This document shows positions 59,246 to 64,000 of a stretch of 64,000 nucleotides of DNA, one piece after another (positions within the stretch are counted from its first letter, which is position 1; every line of letters begins with the position of its first letter). The translations under genes and the position numbers were made by a program. The notes beneath the pieces are model-generated. The model made no database searches, had not been told where the DNA came from, and worked only from the letters and a program-made list of their open reading frames with translations. Source of the DNA: Ooceraea biroi (Eukaryota; Arthropoda; Insecta; Hymenoptera; Formicidae); NCBI RefSeq assembly GCF_003672135.1, contig NC_039514.1, forward strand, positions 7,259,287 through 7,323,286, in the 5' to 3' direction.

Positions 59246-62200
59246 GCACTGCGCGCAGAGAACGCACTTTCTTTCACGCTGCCGGACGTGACTGCTCGGA
59301 GCGGATGCGACACGCAGCGCGGGGGACGGGGGGGTGCCCGTCGGGAAACGGCCGTGCGGTCGTCTCGGACAATCGCGTCACCTTATCGCGGGTTTTCCGC
59401 GATCGAGAGCAAACTGATCGGAAACGCAGAAGCTCGAAAATTGTGGAAATTTTTGTTCGCATTCTTTCTGCGTTTTCCGGGGTCGTTTCGCGTTCCGGCT
59501 ACCCTGCAAGCGCAATTCTGCGGGTTTTCCCAAAATCCGCGTACAATTCACGACTCAGTGTGGCTAGATACGGCACATCGATAAGGATGACTCCACGACG
59601 GGAATTAACGATAAGGTAAAATTCAACCGGACAATGATCGCGATGGAAAAAGAGTCATTTAAAGTCAGCTGATTTTGTAAAAATATTTTTAACTAAATGT
59701 TCGACGTGGGAAGCCCGTGAAAGCTCGAAAGGGTGGGGGGAAGTTGGGCTTGAATTCGAAATTGGAAGCTTCGAAGCCTCGACGACGACGGCGCGATGGG
59801 GCGTTTCGGAGTTACTGCATAACGAAGCTACGCGGCACAAGGAAAACTGCGAGCACGCGGAACGCCCGCGACCGACTCGCTTCTCCGTAAATGAATTATT
59901 CTCTGAACGAGCGAGCGAGCGTGCACGCGGAATATCGCAACCTCCCGCGTTCGTGCGTAGTTTCGAAATGCGTCAACGGCGCGCAACAAGTGCGTTAATC
60001 TAGCCGATGATGCGGCTTATCCGTATCCGCATACAATGGTAAATTTCTAATCGATCGTCACGTGACTGTTGATTATCGAATTGACTTGAACCGTTCTCGA
60101 AATGTTCGTCCAGCTCGTAGCGCAAAATGCAAGTTCGCGCGGAAAGGAAGCCGCGGAGAAGACCTCGCGTTCGTCCGAAGCGGAATAACTGGTCGGCGGC
60201 GCTAAATCCGCGAAATCGAAGGCGAAAACCGCCGGCTGACGCACAGTCGAGATTACCTCGTGCAGATCATCCTCGCTCGTGCTGGCGGCGGTCACTTTGC
60301 CAACACTTTGTGCACCGTCGAGCTACGACGCCATTGCGCCGTCGTCGTGCCCGATCTCGTCGTCGTCGTCGAACCGATGACCCGCGGCGGGGAGGGAAGC
60401 TTCATTCGAGCCGGAAACCCCTGCGGTCACGTGCGTCGTCGTCGTCGTCGGGACGAAGGCGCGTCCAGCGGGAACAAAATCCGACTCGGAACTTGGGCCC
60501 CTCCCCACCCTCTCGTGAATCGCGCTTTATCGTCAGTGTCGATCCTACGACACTGCCAGGCAGATACTGCTGGCGTCGTCAGCGATGACGCCACGCGACT
60601 GCTGAAGGACGCGCTGCTGGAGGTGGAATCGTGGAAGCGCCTGTCGCTCGTCCTGCCGAGATTCGACGTTCTCGCGCTCTAGCTCTGTCACAGGCAGGCA
60701 GATAAAGCGAGACGGAGATGAGAATTCCCGGGAACGAGGGGGAACCAGAAAAGCAGAGGATGATCCGGATGATCCGCAGGATGGCACAGCCTGCCGCACT
60801 TCTCAGTCGCGGGACCGTCGCAGATCCTCGCGCCGATACGCGGCCGGTATCACGATCAATATCGACGTCACAACAGCTGTCAGCGGACCTGGACACATTA
60901 TTATTACCGCGCCGGACGTTAACACATTTACCAGCACTGTGTAATCGCTGGGGAAAAACGAAGAAATGCAAATAAAAAAAATAAAGCACGTTTCGCGCTT
61001 GATTCTTCGTTCAAGTTGAGCTCGCGCCGCGACTGAGAGAGAGACTCGCTGACAACGAGCGATCGACTGCGATCGATGGAATCAAAGTGCGCGCGATGGC
61101 GACATTATCTCCCGCACGACCCGGGCCGCGTACCACCGACTGACGAGTGACGTCGCGCCGCTGATGAACGGAATAATCGCACGGAAATAATCGTCGGCCC
61201 CACTCTGCTTCGGGCCTTTTCTTCTCTCTCTTGTCCCCGCGCTCATTTGCCTGTGCAACGATCTCTATAGCTTCTTTCATCCGCGCGGTTTCCGTCGAAT
61301 TGTCCGTCGGGCCGATTGGCGCCGAAGGTCTAAGGACACGTTGGAGCAAAGTTTCGAGGCACGTACGCGCCGCGCGTAATTATTAATCGAGTTTCAAGGC
61401 TAATAATTAATATATTTTCAAGGCGAAGGTGCAGGAATATTAATCGGAGTCCTCCGATCCACTTGCAACCCGGAGACAGAATCTTTATATTTAATCTGAA
61501 CTTATTATTAATATTTAATTAATTATTATTATTTAATTAAGTAACGTAAATTGATTTTACACGCATATTCGATATTCGCAGCCATAAGCTGCGAGAGCGA
61601 ACGCGAACGCCAATTTCGCAACTCTGTGAAAAATATACGTGCACATGATAAAGAAACAAATACATAAACATAGAAACACACACAGGCTACGCATGATAAT
61701 TTTTTCAGGCTCAATCAGTATCTTCCTCTACCGCCGTGCCACTGTGCTCGTTAAAGATACAAGTTTTCATATCGTAGCTGCTGCGACGATATCGCTGAAC
61801 GATGATAAAAAAAACAGGATCCGCGGCCGCGTTGAATTACTCCCCGGCGATGATTTTCCGGGAACGCCTAATCGCGAAGCTACCTGGAACGAGCAGCTAA
61901 AATCTTTTCTCAGAATGTCGAGGCGTCGAGGTGTTTTTGGCATTCGACAAAAGAGAATTCTCTTGGAAAAAGCGCGAGACGCGGAAGGGAGACAAAGCAC
62001 GGAAAATGCGAGAGCGTGCGTGACCAAAGGTTTCATAGCGAACGAGTTCGATGAGAGCTCGATGATTAATTTAATCGGAATATTGATATCAGTCGCCTCT
62101 GCGCGAATTAAATCGCTCAATTCCATTGATCGACAAGTCGCCGCGATAATTTGATCTGATTATTGTAATTATTTTTTTTATCAAGCTCGAATTACTGAGG

Positions 62201-62743
62201 CTAAAGTAATGATTGTCATTGTAAAGTAGCAGTGTCCAGGGGGGAATAAATCAGTGACTGGGAAAGGATTAAAAAGTATTAAGATATTTAATATCACGTC
62301 AGCATTATACAACTCACATTTTCAATAAATGTATAAAAAAAAACCTTGCTAGCATAAAACAGTATAATCTCATGTGACATAAAAATACATGATGAACATC
62401 GGTATAGATCCTACGCCAATCGTTGACACACTCTATTGATACACGTGATAATACGCGACGGCATTAATGAATAATTAATCTCGGATACGCACACGTGTAC
62501 ATGTATATATACGTACTGTCTCGATTACCGTCCATTCTACTTTCGTTTTGATGAAATAACACTTGACGAACTTGTTAAACCTTTACTTTCGAATGCAAGT
62601 TTATTAAGAGTGAGAGGCATAGAGTAAGTTGAAGACGGCAACAATACATTGCACGTACCTAAAACTCAAGATTACCGTCGTGCTGTGCTTAACAAATGCT
62701 AGCGTCATCGAAATCGATACACACAGGCAGAGAGAGAGAGAGA
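59246..62743. other. gene-free region upstream of PGRP-LC
   Basis: 59.2-61.4 kb is GC-rich and likely includes PGRP-LC promoter and 5' untranslated exon(s); a possible acceptor precedes the ATG at 59245. The rest is AT-rich. The 171-codon frame at 61639-62154 starts without a clear ATG context and shows no recognisable domain. Confidence 0.45.
62728..62743. repeat. (GA)n microsatellite at the LINE 3' end
   Basis: Eight GA units directly adjoin the inferred 3' end of the retrotransposon. Confidence 0.9.
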
Positions 62744-64000
62744 CGTTTATTGGCGCCCTGGGACAAGTCCTCTCAAGCGCTTAACCAACTTAAATACATC
62801 CATAATAATGAGAAACATGTACGATCACAAATATTATAAAAGTAATACAGCCAAAAAAAATGAAAGAAAATACAAATCAACAACGCAATACATAAAAAAA
62901 ATAAAATAATAATAATAATGAAGCAAATAAAATAAGTGAAAATAGAATACAAAGTATAATATAATAATAATAATATAGCAAATAAAATAAGTTTAGCAAG
63001 CATTAAACATATATGTAGATACAAAGTATATAAAGGAAACATATAAATGAAAAGAAGAAAAAGAAAAAGAAAAATGAGCAGGTACAATTAAAAATCAAAT
63101 ATAAAATGAATACACAAAAAAAATAAAAAGAAAGTCGCAACGAAAGGTAAGAAATCATGCCGATACTGTAGCTAAGAGATACTCATACAAGCCATTTTTA
63201 AAACCTTGAACCGTTTTGATCGTTCTAATCTCGAGAGGCAGGGCCTTCCAAAACTCCGCAGCAAGGCATCTGAATGATTTCTTAAACGTCTCTGTTCTAC
63301 AGATAGGAACCACTAGATTCCCACCAGAAGTCCGTGTGGATCGCAAGCATACCTCCTCCCTCATAGCAAACTCTTTGGACAAAGTACACGATTTGCCAGT
63401 CAGAATTACTGAATGCAAAAGACTTCCCATAAAATATTTCCTTCGCTCATCCACTTTCAGCCACTTAAGACTTCGTATGAGAGGAGTAATATGTGCATCC
63501 AGTCTGCATTGAAAAATGAAGCGCACACTCGCATTCATGGCCCTCTGCAATCTAACATTCTGCTCCCCAGTCACATCACAGATAGCAGAACAGCAGTAGT
63601 CGAAGAGGGGTAGGATCAAAGCAGCAACCAAAGATTTCCTCGCACATTGTGGAAGTACCTCCTTGAAAAGCTTAAGCCGGTATAAGGTAGCATGAATCCG
63701 TCCAACCATCACATTGACATGCTTCTCCCAAGACAGGTTGTTAGTGATCGTCAGTCCAAGGTACACCACCGAGTCCGAGTAGGGAATCACCTCTCCACCA
63801 ACCACAATCTGCGGCACATTTCCTCCATGGATGGCATTAATAAATCTTGACGTACCCAGTATAATTGCTTTGGTCTTGCTGGGATTAAGACGCAGACCAT
63901 TAGCTACAGCCCATCTCCAGATGTTATCAATGTCCTCATTTAAATCACGTATCGCCTTAGCTAGATGAGAGGGATCACAGTGTATATAGATCATCAAATC
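62744..64000 (-). mobile_element. non-LTR retrotransposon, 3' part (reverse transcriptase C-terminal half), continues past right edge
   Basis: The minus-strand frame enters at 64000 with DLMIYIH, the end of a YADD catalytic motif, so the RT palm is cut by the window edge. It continues with KTKAIILGTSRF, YLGLTITNNLSWEKHV and LPLFDYCCSAICD, typical of the Jockey-like RT thumb and downstream region, to a stop at 63155. The 3' UTR (62744-63154) is AT-rich with AAT runs and has AATAAA on the minus strand (62746-62751) just before a CT/GA run. The visible part is intact in frame. Confidence 0.85.

Noticed and set aside
61639..62154. 171-codon + strand frame near PGRP-LC upstream region
   Set aside because: No recognisable domain, no good start context, composition like the surrounding spacer.

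Overview
The window looks like nuclear DNA of an insect, most likely a hymenopteran such as an ant. The genes are intron-rich with GT-AG junctions, and several families are insect-type: a REPTOR/CREBRF bZIP factor, a Flacc/ZC3H13 m6A-complex subunit, an SmydA-like SET/MYND protein, an eyes-shut-like EGF/LamG protein and a transmembrane PGRP-LC. The gene-free DNA is AT-rich and full of microsatellites and Tc1/mariner-type elements. The ant assignment is inference; nothing here names a species. All exon models below were built by hand from splice sites with phase checking.

Layout. 133-560 (-): 5' coding exon of a PDZ-domain gene that runs off the left edge. 2060-3169: palindromic mariner-derived element. 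3241-3888 (-): ORP10/11-like PH-domain protein that stops before any sterol-binding domain. 4268-5618: nested fold-back elements, two of them flanked by TTAA. 6701-13131 (-): 15-exon RRM + MYND + Tudor gene of the piRNA pathway (Vreteno/TDRD1 type). 15775-18233 (+): REPTOR/CREBRF, head to head with the Tudor gene. 20746-21709: second copy of the palindromic mariner derivative. 22527-27902 (+): Flacc/ZC3H13. 28765-32528 (-): SmydA-like gene with a dead mariner-type element in its first intron. 34802-41740 (+): secreted EGF/LamG protein (eyes shut-like) with a mariner copy in intron 6 and a pair of perfect hairpins in intron 9. 41948-43536 (-): ATPAF2, a mitochondrial F1-ATPase assembly factor. 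47906-53861 (-): TAF4. 55226-55699: TA-flanked element carrying a broken THAP exon. 56567-59245 (-): PGRP-LC-like receptor. 62744-64000 (-): 3' part of a non-LTR retrotransposon.

The genes do not form one pathway. They are ordinary single-copy regulatory, mitochondrial, immune and germline genes on both strands, separated by AT-rich spacers and transposon debris. The most unusual material is non-coding: two abutting perfect hairpins inside an eys intron (46 and 72 bp arms), a 172-bp-arm palindrome nested in another fold-back element, fold-back elements built from inverted copies of a transposase 3' end, and a THAP-fragment element. Transcribed hairpins of this size could feed small-RNA or RNA-editing pathways, but they could also be template-switch products or assembly artefacts.
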